Below, piece after piece: positions 18,826-28,711 of a stretch of DNA of 64,000 nucleotides (the stretch's first letter is position 1; every line of letters starts with the position of its first letter). The notes under the pieces were generated by a model. That model did no database searches. It was not told the DNA's origin and was given only the letters and a program-made list of their open reading frames with translations. Source of the DNA: Granulicatella adiacens ATCC 49175. GTDB lineage: Bacteria; Bacillota; Bacilli; Lactobacillales; Aerococcaceae. Both the position numbers and the translations under genes were made by a program. The DNA is taken from contig NZ_CP102283.1 in assembly GCF_025150565.1 (NCBI RefSeq), forward strand, positions 1 to 64,000, read 5' to 3'.

Positions 18826-21800
18826 ATGAAAAAAGAAATTTTTTCCATTCGAAAAATAAAGAAATATGCTGGATCTGTATTAATTGGTTCAGCTTTTTTT
18901 GGTATGGGCACTACAGTAAGTGCTGCTGGGACCACACAGTATCATTATTTGGATTATGCTAGTTTAAGTGATGAAGAAAAGCAGTTGATTCAGTATGAAG
19001 TACCTCCACAAGAGGAAGAAGTTTATTATTTAGTATATAAAAAGACCATGGGAGTTTTACCGCATACAGGTACAGAAACAAATTCAATTTCTTTTGTGTT
19101 AGGTGGATTAACTCTAGCGGCATCCAGTATCATCTTGGTAGTTTCTAAGAAAAAGAAAAATAAGATTCTAGGAGCGATTCTTTTCACTACTGCGGGGATG
19201 GCTACCTTTATTCCTTCTACAGCATTTGCGATGGATTTAAGTAAAGCCATTCATGAACCAACTCAAGAAGGAATCATCCAAATCGATGGGTATGAATATG
19301 TGGGCTATGTAGAAGCAAAAAATCAACAGCAACCAACTACTCTATCAGAAGTATCTACTGCAAATACTACCGAAGCTATTCAAAATCATACAACAAGTAC
19401 AACCGTTGAAGCTCCAGTTACTCCAAATGAAGATAAAATTTCTTCAACTGGGAACAAACCTAGATTGGAAGTGACAAAGGAAGTGATTCCTTATACCACA
19501 ACGGTTCAAAATGATGCGACTCTTCCTAAAGGAGAAACGAAAATTCTTCAAAAAGGTGTAGATGGAGAACGAACAATTTTTACGGAAATTCGTATTGAAA
19601 ACGGAAAAGAAGTAAAAGTCATCGTAGACTCTATTATCTCAAAAGAAGCGGTTCCTGAAGTAGTTGCTAATGGAACAAAGGAAGAAACAACACTTCCTAA
19701 CGTCGAAACTAGAGTAACTCCTGAAGAAGGAGAACCCTCTCCTACTGTGAATAAACCTACATTAGAAGTAACCGTTGAACCAATTCCTCATGGAAAAATC
19801 GTTCAAAATGATGCGACTCTTCCTAAAGGAGAAACGAAAGTCCTTCAACAAGGAACCAATGGAGAACAGACAGTCTTTACAGAAGTACGAGTAGAAAATG
19901 GACATGAAGAAAGAAAAATGATTGAATCCACTATCTCGAAGCCTGCTGTAGATGAAATTGTAGCAGTCGGAACAAAGGAAAACACTGTCGTAGAAGCAGT
20001 TATTGAAGAAAAAGAGACAGTTGATGTTGATTTTACGACTGAAATTACAGAAGATTCTTCTAAATATACAGACGATGTAACAATCCTTCAAGAAGGCGAA
20101 AAGGGACAATCTATCCTCACAAAGCATTATAAAACAGTGAATGGCATTAAAGTTGGAGACCCAATACACATTACTGAAGAAGTCATCAAACAAGCAAAAC
20201 CGAAGAAAATCATTCAAGGAACAAAAGCCATTGAAGGAACAATCTCTGAAGAAACCTTTGAAAGTATTCCTTTTAAAGAAATCGTTGAAGAGGATGCGAC
20301 TTTACCAAAAGGAACGATAACCGTTTCAAAAAATGGTAAAGAAGGACGTAAAAAAATTACAAAAACGTTTAAAACTGTTAAAGGGGAAAAAACTTCTGAA
20401 GCACCTAGTGTAGAAGAAACCATTATAGAACCCGCTGAAAATAAGATTATTAAAAAAGGAACGAAAGAACTAGAAAAACCAGTTTTATCGATTCGTTCTT
20501 TACAAAAAAATGATTTAAAACGCACGGTTGAAGTGGATTATTCATTATCTAAACCAGAAGGCGTTACCATTCAATCGATTACCCTCACCTTGAAAAAAGA
20601 AGGCAAAGTTGAAAAAGAAGTAACCCTTTCAGAGAATGAATTACACTTTGTTCTAGAAGGTCTTGATTACTATAAAGACTATACTCTATCTACATCAATG
20701 ACATTTGATAGAGGGAATGGCACGGAAACTCAACTGTTGGAAGACCAAACAGTTCGATTAGAACTCAAGAAAATTGAAATTAAAGATGTGAGAGAGGTTC
20801 GTTTGATTAGATATGAAAATCAAGAGGAACATAACGAAACTCGATTGTCATCTGTTCCAACAGACACCAGTCATTATTATTTAAAAATCACTTCTGAAAA
20901 TCAAAAAACAACTTTATTAGCGGTAAAAACGATTGAAGAAATTCTTTCAAACGGAAAAGAAGTCTATAAAGTGACAGCTATGGCTGAAAATTTAGTAGAT
21001 CGTCAGAAAAATCAAACTTTTGATGATGTATATACTTACTTTATCGAAAAACCAAGAACTCATGTGGGAAATGTGTATTATGATTTTGAAGACTTAGTGA
21101 ATGCGATTCGTGAAAATCCGACAGGAGAATTTAGACTTGGTCAAAGTATGAGTGCTCGTAATGTGGCCTCTCAAGGAAAATCATATATTAAAGCAGAATT
21201 TACTGGAAAACTATTAAGTGAAGATGGTAAACGTTTTGCTATTAAAGACTTGGAGCATCCATTATTCAATGTCATTAAGAATGCAACTATTAAAAATGTG
21301 AATTTTGAAAATGTAGATATTGATCAAAAAAATCAAGATGATATTGCAACAGTTGCTCAAACGATGAATGGATCTTCAGTGATCGAAGATGTTAAAGTAA
21401 CAGGTTCTATTTCTGGTCGAAACAACGTGGCTGGGATTGTCAATTATATGAATGAAGGCACTCGTATTGAAAATGTTGCTTTTATTGGAAAATTACATTC
21501 AACAAGTGGAAATGCTTCTAATTTAGGAGGGATTGCAGACAAAAATTACCGTGCAATTGTAAGACGGGCTTATGTCGATGCTACTTTAACAGGGAATAAA
21601 GTCCGTGCTAGTTTATTAGTGCCTTATGTTGAGTACGGAATGATCGGAGATTATTTAACGGGGACGAAAGGTTCGCTCACTCAGTCTGTTGCGAAAGGAA
21701 TCATTCATGTAAGAGAACCTATTCAATCAGCGGCATTTGCAAGTAAAACATGGCCATTTGGAACAGTAAAAGATAATGTGAGTTATGCAAAAGTAATCAA

Positions 21801-24543
21801 TGGAGAAATGCTATTTGGTTCGGATGATATGACCAATGAGTATTCTCAACCACATATCAATCAATTATATAGCGTACAAGGTTATAGCGAAGGTAAAAAG
21901 ACCTATAATAAATATCCTGGTAAGCAAATCGAGTTAACGAAAGAAGCTGCAGATGCTCGTGTGGCAAGTTATAACATTACTGCGAATACTTTTGTAAGCG
22001 AAGAATCCCATATTGATGCTTTAAATCGAGTTGTTTCAAAAGAAAATCCTTATGCTGCGATTCAAGATTACAAAGAATCGCATAAACAAGCTTATAAGAA
22101 CTTGGAAAAGATTCAGCCGTTTTATAATAAGGAGTTTATTGTTAATCAAGCGAACCGTTTAGAAGAAAACCATGCGTTTAATCAAAAAGAGATTTTATCG
22201 GTTACTGCGATGAATCAAACAAATTTTGTAACGGATTTAAGTCAAGCTGATCGTATCCTCGTGCATTATGCAGATAAAACGAAAGAATTCTATACTTTAA
22301 GAGAAAGTACTGAAGGGATTTCGAATGTTAAAGAATACGATATTGTGGAATTAGGGATTAAATATACGCCGAATATTGTTGATAAAAATCATAGTTCATT
22401 GATTCATGACATTGTTGAAAAATTAACTTCAGTAGAATTACAGTCGAATGAGGTGTATCAGTATCTTGAAAAACGTCAAAAACCTCAAGATAATACGATT
22501 GAGAAAAAACGTGAATATGTAAAAGATCTTTATTTAGAAGAAAGCTTTGCACATGTAAAAGAAAACTTAACAACATTTGTGACTAAATTAGTTCAAAACG
22601 AAGACCATCAATTGAACGAATCTTCCGCGGCAAAACAAATGATTCTTGATAAGGTAGAGAAAAATAAAGCAGCATTAATGCTAGGAATGTCCTATTTACA
22701 TCGTTATTATGGGGTTCATTTTGACCAATTAAATATCAAAGAATTAATGCTCTTTAAACCAGATTTCTATGGAATTAATTCGGATGTATTGGAAAGATTG
22801 ATTGAGATTGGTTCTAAAGAAAGTACATTAAAAGGAAATCGTACCTTTGACGCCTTTGGAGAAGCCTTAGCAAAACATACATTAGCTAGAAATTTAGATG
22901 AATTTTTAAATTATAACCGTCAACTATTGACTGAATTTAAAAATATGAATGATTGGTTTATTGATGCAACCAAGGAGAAAGTTTATATCGTAGAACGTGC
23001 TTCTAAGATGGAAGGATTAAAATATGTAAAATATCGCATATTTGATAATTTAAAAGTTCCTGTCCATAGAAGAATGATTTTACCTTTATTAAATGTAAAT
23101 AAGGCAAAGATGTTCTTGATTTCAAATTATAATACTCTTACGATTGGTTCTGCGGATAAATATAGAAAGACGATTGAAGAAATGAAGGCTGATATTAATT
23201 TAGTAGCCGATCGTCAGCTCAATTATTTAGATTTCTGGTATCGCTTAGCCATCGATAAAGTAAAAGGTAGACTCGCTAAAGATACGGTAACTCCAATTTG
23301 GGAAGGCTATAATGTTCATGGACAAGGATGGCCAGATCAATACGGTCGATATGGACAGCTAAATGTTTATGCTCCGATTCGAGAATTTTATGGACCTGTT
23401 GGAGATTACTATGGAAACAATGGTGGTTATGCAGGTGCCTATGCATATATTTATGCAAATCCTCATCCAACTGAAAAAGTTGTCTTTGTAATGTCTGACT
23501 CCATTAGTGAATATGGGGTTTCTGCCTATACGCATGAAACGACACACATTAATGACCGAGTGGTATATCTTGGTGGTTATCGTCATAGAGAAGGAACAGG
23601 TGTTGAAGCTTTTGCGCAAGGGATGCTCCAGTCTGCCGTACCAGGAGGTATGGGCGAATATGGAGCGTTAGGATTGAATATGGCTTTTGAACGTCCAAAT
23701 AATGGTGACCAATGGTATAATCCAAATCCAAACGATTTACATTCGCGTACGGAAATTGATCATTATATGAAGGGTTATAACGACACCTTAATGCTACTGG
23801 ATTATTTAGAAGGTGAATCTGTTATTAAACAAAATAACCAAAGCTTGAATAATGCATGGTTTAAGAAAGTAGATCGTGAACTTCGAAATGCGAAGCAAAA
23901 TCAAAATGATCAATATGATAAAGTTCGCCCACTTACCCAAGAAGAAAAACAAATTCAATTACGTTCAGTAAATGATTTGGTAGATCATAACTTCATTACG
24001 AATCGTGATTTTGATAATCGTATTTTCAAACCAGATGATTATGATTCTGCATATGTAAACGTCCGTATGACAGCTGGAATCTATGGCGGAAATACAAGTA
24101 AAGGTTCGCCTGGGGGATTATTATTCAAACATAATACATTCCGAATGTGGGGATATTTTGGTTATGAAGAAGGCTTTATTGGCTATGCTTCTAACAAATA
24201 TAAAAATGCTGCTGACGTAGAGAGAAAAGTACTTAGCGATGAATTTATTATTCAAAAAATTTCTAAAGGTCGTTTTAACAATTTAGAAGAATGGAAGAAA
24301 GCCTACTTTGCAGAAGTTGTTCAGCAAGCTAAGAATGGACTCCATTCATTTGAATTGAACGGAAAAACGATTACCAGCTATGAAGAATTAGAAACGCTAT
24401 TTGAGGAAGCCGTACAAAAAGATTTAAGAAGTTTGAAGAATGGTACGGTAAATCCTCAAAATGTGGTTGAATTAAAGGCAAAAGTATTTAAACAATTACT
24501 GAAAGCAACTAATAGCTTTAAAGAAGAAGTGTTTAAAAAATAA
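18826..24543 (+). CDS. M26-family surface zinc metalloprotease (ZmpC/ZmpB/IgA1 protease-like)
   Basis: This is a 1905-residue cell-surface protease. It has a YSIRK-like signal (FSIRKIKKYAGS, residues 6-17), the N-terminal LPHTG sorting motif at 78-82 and a hydrophobic segment at about 87-107. A KKKKNK patch and a second hydrophobic stretch (113-135) follow. Four G5-like repeats lie between about 205 and 550, and GLUG-like repeats lie near 860-900. The M26 catalytic site is HETTH at 1570-1574 with the third ligand E in GTGVEAF about 20 residues on. Relatives cut host IgA1, MMP-9 or mucins; the target here is unknown. GAAGGG precedes the ATG. Confidence 0.93.
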   Translation: MKKEIFSIRKIKKYAGSVLIGSAFFGMGTTVSAAGTTQYHYLDYASLSDEEKQLIQYEVPPQEEEVYYLVYKKTMGVLPHTGTETNSISFVLGGLTLAASSIILVVSKKKKNKILGAILFTTAGMATFIPSTAFAMDLSKAIHEPTQEGIIQIDGYEYVGYVEAKNQQQPTTLSEVSTANTTEAIQNHTTSTTVEAPVTPNEDKISSTGNKPRLEVTKEVIPYTTTVQNDATLPKGETKILQKGVDGERTIFTEIRIENGKEVKVIVDSIISKEAVPEVVANGTKEETTLPNVETRVTPEEGEPSPTVNKPTLEVTVEPIPHGKIVQNDATLPKGETKVLQQGTNGEQTVFTEVRVENGHEERKMIESTISKPAVDEIVAVGTKENTVVEAVIEEKETVDVDFTTEITEDSSKYTDDVTILQEGEKGQSILTKHYKTVNGIKVGDPIHITEEVIKQAKPKKIIQGTKAIEGTISEETFESIPFKEIVEEDATLPKGTITVSKNGKEGRKKITKTFKTVKGEKTSEAPSVEETIIEPAENKIIKKGTKELEKPVLSIRSLQKNDLKRTVEVDYSLSKPEGVTIQSITLTLKKEGKVEKEVTLSENELHFVLEGLDYYKDYTLSTSMTFDRGNGTETQLLEDQTVRLELKKIEIKDVREVRLIRYENQEEHNETRLSSVPTDTSHYYLKITSENQKTTLLAVKTIEEILSNGKEVYKVTAMAENLVDRQKNQTFDDVYTYFIEKPRTHVGNVYYDFEDLVNAIRENPTGEFRLGQSMSARNVASQGKSYIKAEFTGKLLSEDGKRFAIKDLEHPLFNVIKNATIKNVNFENVDIDQKNQDDIATVAQTMNGSSVIEDVKVTGSISGRNNVAGIVNYMNEGTRIENVAFIGKLHSTSGNASNLGGIADKNYRAIVRRAYVDATLTGNKVRASLLVPYVEYGMIGDYLTGTKGSLTQSVAKGIIHVREPIQSAAFASKTWPFGTVKDNVSYAKVINGEMLFGSDDMTNEYSQPHINQLYSVQGYSEGKKTYNKYPGKQIELTKEAADARVASYNITANTFVSEESHIDALNRVVSKENPYAAIQDYKESHKQAYKNLEKIQPFYNKEFIVNQANRLEENHAFNQKEILSVTAMNQTNFVTDLSQADRILVHYADKTKEFYTLRESTEGISNVKEYDIVELGIKYTPNIVDKNHSSLIHDIVEKLTSVELQSNEVYQYLEKRQKPQDNTIEKKREYVKDLYLEESFAHVKENLTTFVTKLVQNEDHQLNESSAAKQMILDKVEKNKAALMLGMSYLHRYYGVHFDQLNIKELMLFKPDFYGINSDVLERLIEIGSKESTLKGNRTFDAFGEALAKHTLARNLDEFLNYNRQLLTEFKNMNDWFIDATKEKVYIVERASKMEGLKYVKYRIFDNLKVPVHRRMILPLLNVNKAKMFLISNYNTLTIGSADKYRKTIEEMKADINLVADRQLNYLDFWYRLAIDKVKGRLAKDTVTPIWEGYNVHGQGWPDQYGRYGQLNVYAPIREFYGPVGDYYGNNGGYAGAYAYIYANPHPTEKVVFVMSDSISEYGVSAYTHETTHINDRVVYLGGYRHREGTGVEAFAQGMLQSAVPGGMGEYGALGLNMAFERPNNGDQWYNPNPNDLHSRTEIDHYMKGYNDTLMLLDYLEGESVIKQNNQSLNNAWFKKVDRELRNAKQNQNDQYDKVRPLTQEEKQIQLRSVNDLVDHNFITNRDFDNRIFKPDDYDSAYVNVRMTAGIYGGNTSKGSPGGLLFKHNTFRMWGYFGYEEGFIGYASNKYKNAADVERKVLSDEFIIQKISKGRFNNLEEWKKAYFAEVVQQAKNGLHSFELNGKTITSYEELETLFEEAVQKDLRSLKNGTVNPQNVVELKAKVFKQLLKATNSFKEEVFKK

Positions 24544-24554
24544 AAATACTTAAA

Positions 24555-24583
24555 TTGCTTTTCATATCAAAGTTTGTTATAAT
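24555..24583 (+). promoter_or_regulatory. Promoter of rpsF-ssb-rpsR
   Basis: TTGCTT (24555-24560), a 17-bp spacer and an extended TGTTATAAT (TATAAT at 24578-24583). The roughly 80-base leader contains a GAGTAT/ATACTC hairpin (24594-24613) and CTGAGAATTCAG. It may be the S6:S18 autoregulatory leader, but I could not confirm its conserved core. Confidence 0.8.
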
Positions 24584-24667
24584 TACAGAACGTGAGTATT
24601 AGAAATGATACTCTCCTTGCTTGCTGAGAATTCAGTAGGCCAAAAGTCCATAAGGAGGTGACAGTCA

Positions 24668-24967
24668 ATGAGTCAAACATCAAAATACGAGATTTTATAT
24701 ATCATCCGTCCAAACATCGATGAAGCTGCTAAAGCTGAATTGGTTGCAAGATTTGATGCTGTTTTAACAGACAACGGTGCAGTTGTTGTTGAATCTAAAG
24801 ACTGGGCGAAACGTCGTTTTGCATATGAAATTAAAGATTTCCAAGAAGGTATCTATCACTTAGTGAACATCACTGCTGAAGATGCTGCTGCAATCGATGA
24901 ATTCGACCGTTTAGCGAAAATCAACAATGACATCTTACGTCACATGATCGTTAAATTAGAAGCATAA
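24668..24967 (+). CDS. rpsF: 30S ribosomal protein S6
   Basis: This is a 99-residue S6 protein of the central 30S platform that pairs with S18. The typical start [16 protein letters not shown] and [23 protein letters not shown] are present. A strong AAGGAGGTGA ribosome site lies 8 bases upstream. It is first in the conserved rpsF-ssb-rpsR operon. Confidence 0.98.
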   Translation: MSQTSKYEILYIIRPNIDEAAKAELVARFDAVLTDNGAVVVESKDWAKRRFAYEIKDFQEGIYHLVNITAEDAAAIDEFDRLAKINNDILRHMIVKLEA

Positions 24968-25013
24968 TTGTTTATTATAAGTAAACAAAAATCTTGAAAG
25001 GAGTAAGAATTAA

Positions 25014-25511
25014 ATGATTAATAATGTTGTATTAGTTGGACGCTTAACACGTGCCGTTGATTTACGTTATACTTCAAACGGAACTGCTTATGCGAGCTTC
25101 TCTATCGCAATTGATCGTCGTTACCAAAACCAAAACGGTGAACGTGAAACAGACTTTATCAACTGCGTAATGTGGCGTAAAGCTGCAGAAAACTTTGCGA
25201 ATTTCACTCGTAAAGGCTCACTAGTAGGAATTGAAGGACGTATTCAAACTCGTAGCTATGATAACCAACAAGGCCAAAAAGTTTATGTGACTGAAGTGCT
25301 AGCTGAGAACTTCTCATTGTTAGAATCACGTAATGTTACTGAACAACGCCCTGCAAACGATCAAAGCTCACAAGGTGGATTCCAACAAAACCAATCAAAT
25401 AACTTTAATCAATTTAACACTCCTACTTCATCATTTGGTGGTGGAATGTCAGATCCATTCTTAAGTAATGGAGAGACAATCAACATTTCAGATGATGATT
25501 TACCATTCTAA
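25014..25511 (+). CDS. ssb: Single-stranded DNA-binding protein SSB
   Basis: This is the main chromosomal SSB, 165 residues long. It has an N-terminal OB fold (MINNVVLVGRLTRAVDLRY through NFSLLES), a Gln/Asn/Ser-rich linker (about 115-150) and the acidic tip ISDDDLPF that recruits repair and replication proteins. GAAAGGAG precedes the ATG. It sits between rpsF and rpsR as in all relatives. A second, phage-encoded SSB with a very similar OB fold lies at 51532. Confidence 0.97.
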   Translation: MINNVVLVGRLTRAVDLRYTSNGTAYASFSIAIDRRYQNQNGERETDFINCVMWRKAAENFANFTRKGSLVGIEGRIQTRSYDNQQGQKVYVTEVLAENFSLLESRNVTEQRPANDQSSQGGFQQNQSNNFNQFNTPTSSFGGGMSDPFLSNGETINISDDDLPF

Positions 25512-25533
25512 AGTTTAAAAGGAGGATACCATA

Positions 25534-25776
25534 ATGGCTCAACAACGTAGAGGTGGCGGTCAACGCCGTCGTAAAAAAGTTTGCTACTTCTGTGCAAACC
25601 ATGTAGACTACATTGATTACAAAGATGTAGAATTATTAAAACGTTACATTTCTGAAAAAGGTAAAATCTTACCACGCCGTGTAACAGGTACTTGTGCTAA
25701 ACACCAACGTACTTTAACTGTTGCAATCAAACGTGCTCGTATCATGGGATTATTACCATTCACAACAGTTGACTAA
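25534..25776 (+). CDS. rpsR: 30S ribosomal protein S18
   Basis: This is an 80-residue S18 with a basic start ([13 protein letters not shown]) and the core [26 protein letters not shown] Cys pair, VCYFC, lies near the start and another Cys lies in TGTCAKHQ, consistent with a zinc-binding (C+) S18 form. GGAGG precedes the ATG. It is the last gene of the operon and is followed by a terminator. Confidence 0.98.
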   Translation: MAQQRRGGGQRRRKKVCYFCANHVDYIDYKDVELLKRYISEKGKILPRRVTGTCAKHQRTLTVAIKRARIMGLLPFTTVD

Positions 25777-25787
25777 TATTAAATAAA

Positions 25788-25816
25788 AGGATTGAGAATT
25801 TCTCAATCCTTTTTTG
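25788..25816 (+). terminator. Intrinsic terminator after rpsR
   Basis: AGGATTGAGAA pairs with TTCTCAATCCT, followed by TTTTTTG. Confidence 0.92.
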
Positions 25817-25906
25817 TTTTATAAAGCTGTATCCTATTAAAAGTTAATTTCTATTTGTTTAGATTTAAGCAGTATCATTATAAAAAATCGAATACATATA
25901 AAAGAA

Positions 25907-25922
25907 TGTTTCACGTGAAACA
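25907..25922. other. parS: parS centromere site 1
   Basis: TGTTTCACGTGAAACA is a perfect match to the ParB/Spo0J parS palindrome. It lies in the non-coding gap between rpsR and gdpP, about 26 kb from dnaA. Confidence 0.95.
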
Positions 25923-25947
25923 TTTGTACCCCTACCCTCTCCTAAAT

Positions 25948-25963
25948 TGTTTCACGTGAAACA
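25948..25963. other. parS: parS centromere site 2
   Basis: This is a second perfect TGTTTCACGTGAAACA, 25 bp from the first, making a parS pair. The rest of the 25817-26029 gap holds only a likely -10 (TAAAAT near 25999) for gdpP. Confidence 0.95.
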
Positions 25964-26029
25964 ATTTTAGAGAACTGACGAAGGGCTAAAACTATGGTAA
26001 AATAAGCTATATAGAAAGAAGGTGCAAGA

Positions 26030-28057
26030 ATGAAGAAAAGCCTAAAAGAACGTATTAAGGCTTTACCGACATTTCTTAAAAGTGAAACAATGAAGAAATA
26101 CGGATTCTCATTTATAGCAATTATTCTCTGTATGCTGGTTGTGGCATACGTAATGAATATATGGATGGGACTTATCCTTACTTTATTTATTATTTTATTA
26201 GGAACACTCCTCTACTCGTTCGCAAACTATATTATTCAGGAAACGAATCATTATGTAACGAACTTATCGTATAAAATCAATAAAGGTTCGCAAGATGCCT
26301 CTATCAAAATGCCGATTGGAATGCTTTTACTAGATGATAATGGAGAAATTCAATGGATTAATCCTTATCTGCAAAAGTATTTTGAACGCAAAGAGCTATT
26401 AGGGTTTAAACTCGAAGTAGTTGATCCAGATTTAGCGAAAATTGTTCAAAATCTTGATGATGATAATGATAATGTAGTCCATTGGAAAGATAAATACTTC
26501 CAAATAGTCTACCATAACGATATTGGAATGCTCTACATGATGGATATTACGGAATATGCGTTAATTAAAGAGACGTATTTAGACGAAAGACCTGTATTTG
26601 GACAAATTTTCGTCGATAATTTTGCTGAAGTCTCTCAATCGCTGAGCGACCGTAAGAAATCAAACTTGAATAACTTCGTGACGAATCAGCTTACTAGCTG
26701 GGCAAATCACAATAATATCTACTTAAAACGTGTTAGTTCAGACCGTTTTGTCGCATTTTTAGATAAAAACATCCTTTCTGAACTTGAAAAAACGAAATTT
26801 GATATTATTGACCGTGTCCGTGAGACAACAGCTCAACAAAACACCCCGCTAACAGTAAGTATGGGGTTCTCATATGCGGATGATACTCAAGAAGAGATGG
26901 ATTATGGTGCAATCGCTAAATTTGCGCAAGATAACCTTGATTTAGCCTTAGGACGAGGCGGTGACCAAGTCGTTGTACGGTCTAAAAACGAAGAAACTCG
27001 CTTCTATGGTGGTAAGAGCAACCCACTAGAAAAACGTACAAGGGTGCGTTCTCGTATGGTTTCTCAAGCATTAGAAAACCTTATTGCAGAAGCAGATCAA
27101 GTAATGGTTATGGGCCACCAATATCCAGATATGGATAGTATTGGTGGATGTTTAGGTATTCGAAGAATCGCTAAAATGCACGGTAAAATCTCTTGGATTG
27201 TCACAAATCCAGAGCAATATTCGCATGATATCAAGAAATTGATGGAAGTGATTAAGAAAGATGAACTCCTCTCTTCTGCTATCGTAAATCCAGAAATGGC
27301 AGAAGCGTTAATTACTGAAAATACACTTGTTATTATTGTCGATGTAAGTAAGCCTTCCCTATGTGCTGCTCCGTCTATTGTTAAAAGGGCGAATAAATTA
27401 GTGGTTATCGACCATCACCGTCGTGGAGAGGAATTCCCTGAAAATCCTGACTTGGTTTATATTGAACCGTATGCTTCATCTGTCGGTGAATTGATTACAG
27501 AATTACTAGAATATCAATCTGAAGAAGCTGAGAAAATTCAGCCAATCGAAGCAACTACATTACTTGCTGGTATTATTGTGGATACGCGTAATTTCACGCT
27601 TCGTACAGGGTCTCGTACCTTTGATACGGCTAGTTATTTGAAATCTGTTGGTGCGGATACAATCCTTATCCAACGATTATTAAAGGAAAATGTAGATACG
27701 TACTTAATGCGTTCACATTTATTAAACTCACTCGAAATGCTTCCTAATAATGTCGGAATTGTTCATGGTGAAGAAAACACCGTTTATCCTACTGTTGTTG
27801 CAGCCCAGACTGCAGATATGATGTTGTCTATGGAAAACATCGATGCTTCATTTGTAGTGACTAAACGCAATGATGGCCGGGTTGGCATTAGCGCGCGAAG
27901 TCTTGGTAATAAGAACGTTCAACGTGTAATGGAGAAAATGGGTGGTGGTGGTCATTTATCGAATGCTGCTACTCAGTTATCGGATATCACGATTGAAGAT
28001 GCAATCCGCCAATTAATTCAAGTTATTGAAGAAATTGGTAGTGAAATTAACTTATAA
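26030..28057 (+). CDS. gdpP: Cyclic-di-AMP phosphodiesterase GdpP (DHH family)
   Basis: GdpP degrades c-di-AMP and so tunes cell-wall and potassium homeostasis. The 675-residue protein has two N-terminal membrane segments (about 24-70), a PAS-like domain and a degenerate GGDEF domain. A C-terminal DHH/DHHA1 module follows, with VMGHQYPDMDSIGG, VVIDHHRRGEEF and the GGGGH motif. Length and order match GdpP/YybT. AAGAAGG precedes the ATG. The 15-base gap to rplI is the conserved arrangement. The domain layout is intact. Confidence 0.96.
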   Translation: MKKSLKERIKALPTFLKSETMKKYGFSFIAIILCMLVVAYVMNIWMGLILTLFIILLGTLLYSFANYIIQETNHYVTNLSYKINKGSQDASIKMPIGMLLLDDNGEIQWINPYLQKYFERKELLGFKLEVVDPDLAKIVQNLDDDNDNVVHWKDKYFQIVYHNDIGMLYMMDITEYALIKETYLDERPVFGQIFVDNFAEVSQSLSDRKKSNLNNFVTNQLTSWANHNNIYLKRVSSDRFVAFLDKNILSELEKTKFDIIDRVRETTAQQNTPLTVSMGFSYADDTQEEMDYGAIAKFAQDNLDLALGRGGDQVVVRSKNEETRFYGGKSNPLEKRTRVRSRMVSQALENLIAEADQVMVMGHQYPDMDSIGGCLGIRRIAKMHGKISWIVTNPEQYSHDIKKLMEVIKKDELLSSAIVNPEMAEALITENTLVIIVDVSKPSLCAAPSIVKRANKLVVIDHHRRGEEFPENPDLVYIEPYASSVGELITELLEYQSEEAEKIQPIEATTLLAGIIVDTRNFTLRTGSRTFDTASYLKSVGADTILIQRLLKENVDTYLMRSHLLNSLEMLPNNVGIVHGEENTVYPTVVAAQTADMMLSMENIDASFVVTKRNDGRVGISARSLGNKNVQRVMEKMGGGGHLSNAATQLSDITIEDAIRQLIQVIEEIGSEINL

Positions 28058-28072
28058 TTAGGAGGAAGAAAC

Positions 28073-28525
28073 ATGAAAGTAATTTTCTTAAAAGATGTAA
28101 AAGGCAAAGGTAAAAAAGGCGAAGTTAAAAATGTAGCTGATGGCTATGCACAAAATTTCTTAATTAAGAACGGTTTTGCAAAAGAAGCCACTTCAGCAAA
28201 CCTTGCAACTTTATCAGGACAAAAGAAAGCCGAAGAAAAACATAATGCTGAATTATTAGCTAAAGCCAAAGATTTAAAAGAGTTCCTAGAACGCGAAGAA
28301 ACAGTAGTTACCATTAAGGCTAAAGCTGGGGAAGATGGTCGTTTGTTCGGAGCAATTCCAGCAAAACAAATTGCGGAAGAATTCAATAAAACTTTTAATG
28401 TAGAACTTGATCGTCGTAAATTTGAATTAGCGGCTCCAATTCGAGCGTTAGGATACACACGTGTCCCTGTTAAATTACACCATGATGTTCAAGCGATTAT
28501 GACAGTGAATATCGTCGCTCAATAA
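28073..28525 (+). CDS. rplI: 50S ribosomal protein L9
   Basis: This is a 150-residue L9 with the N-terminal [31 protein letters not shown] block, a long connecting helix and a C-terminal RNA-binding domain ([16 protein letters not shown]). GGAGG precedes the ATG. It follows gdpP closely and ends before a terminator. Confidence 0.98.
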   Translation: MKVIFLKDVKGKGKKGEVKNVADGYAQNFLIKNGFAKEATSANLATLSGQKKAEEKHNAELLAKAKDLKEFLEREETVVTIKAKAGEDGRLFGAIPAKQIAEEFNKTFNVELDRRKFELAAPIRALGYTRVPVKLHHDVQAIMTVNIVAQ

Positions 28526-28541
28526 AGTTAAAAATTAGAAA

Positions 28542-28572
28542 AGAGATTATCCTGTTTGGATAGTCTCTTTAT
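28542..28572 (+). terminator. Intrinsic terminator after rplI
   Basis: AGAGATTATCC pairs with GGATAGTCTCT around TGTTT, with TTATTCTTT after it. The T tract is interrupted, so it may be leaky. Confidence 0.75.
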
Positions 28573-28711
28573 TCTTTATATACATGTGATAAAAATCACA
28601 AGGTAATTAAGTTATCTTTTATTTTGAGCCCAATCTTCTGTTTTATTAGGGTGTTTTGTGATACAATGAAACTGTATTTTTATGGCTATTTTTAGTAGAA
28701 AGGGTGTTTGA

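Noticed and set aside
18732-18962. Short ORF overlapping the start of the protease gene
   Set aside because: It is out of frame with the YSIRK signal and has no ribosome site; the protease start at 18826 explains the region.
19762-20525. Two minus-strand ORFs over the G5 region of the protease
   Set aside because: Antisense shadows caused by the repeat composition.
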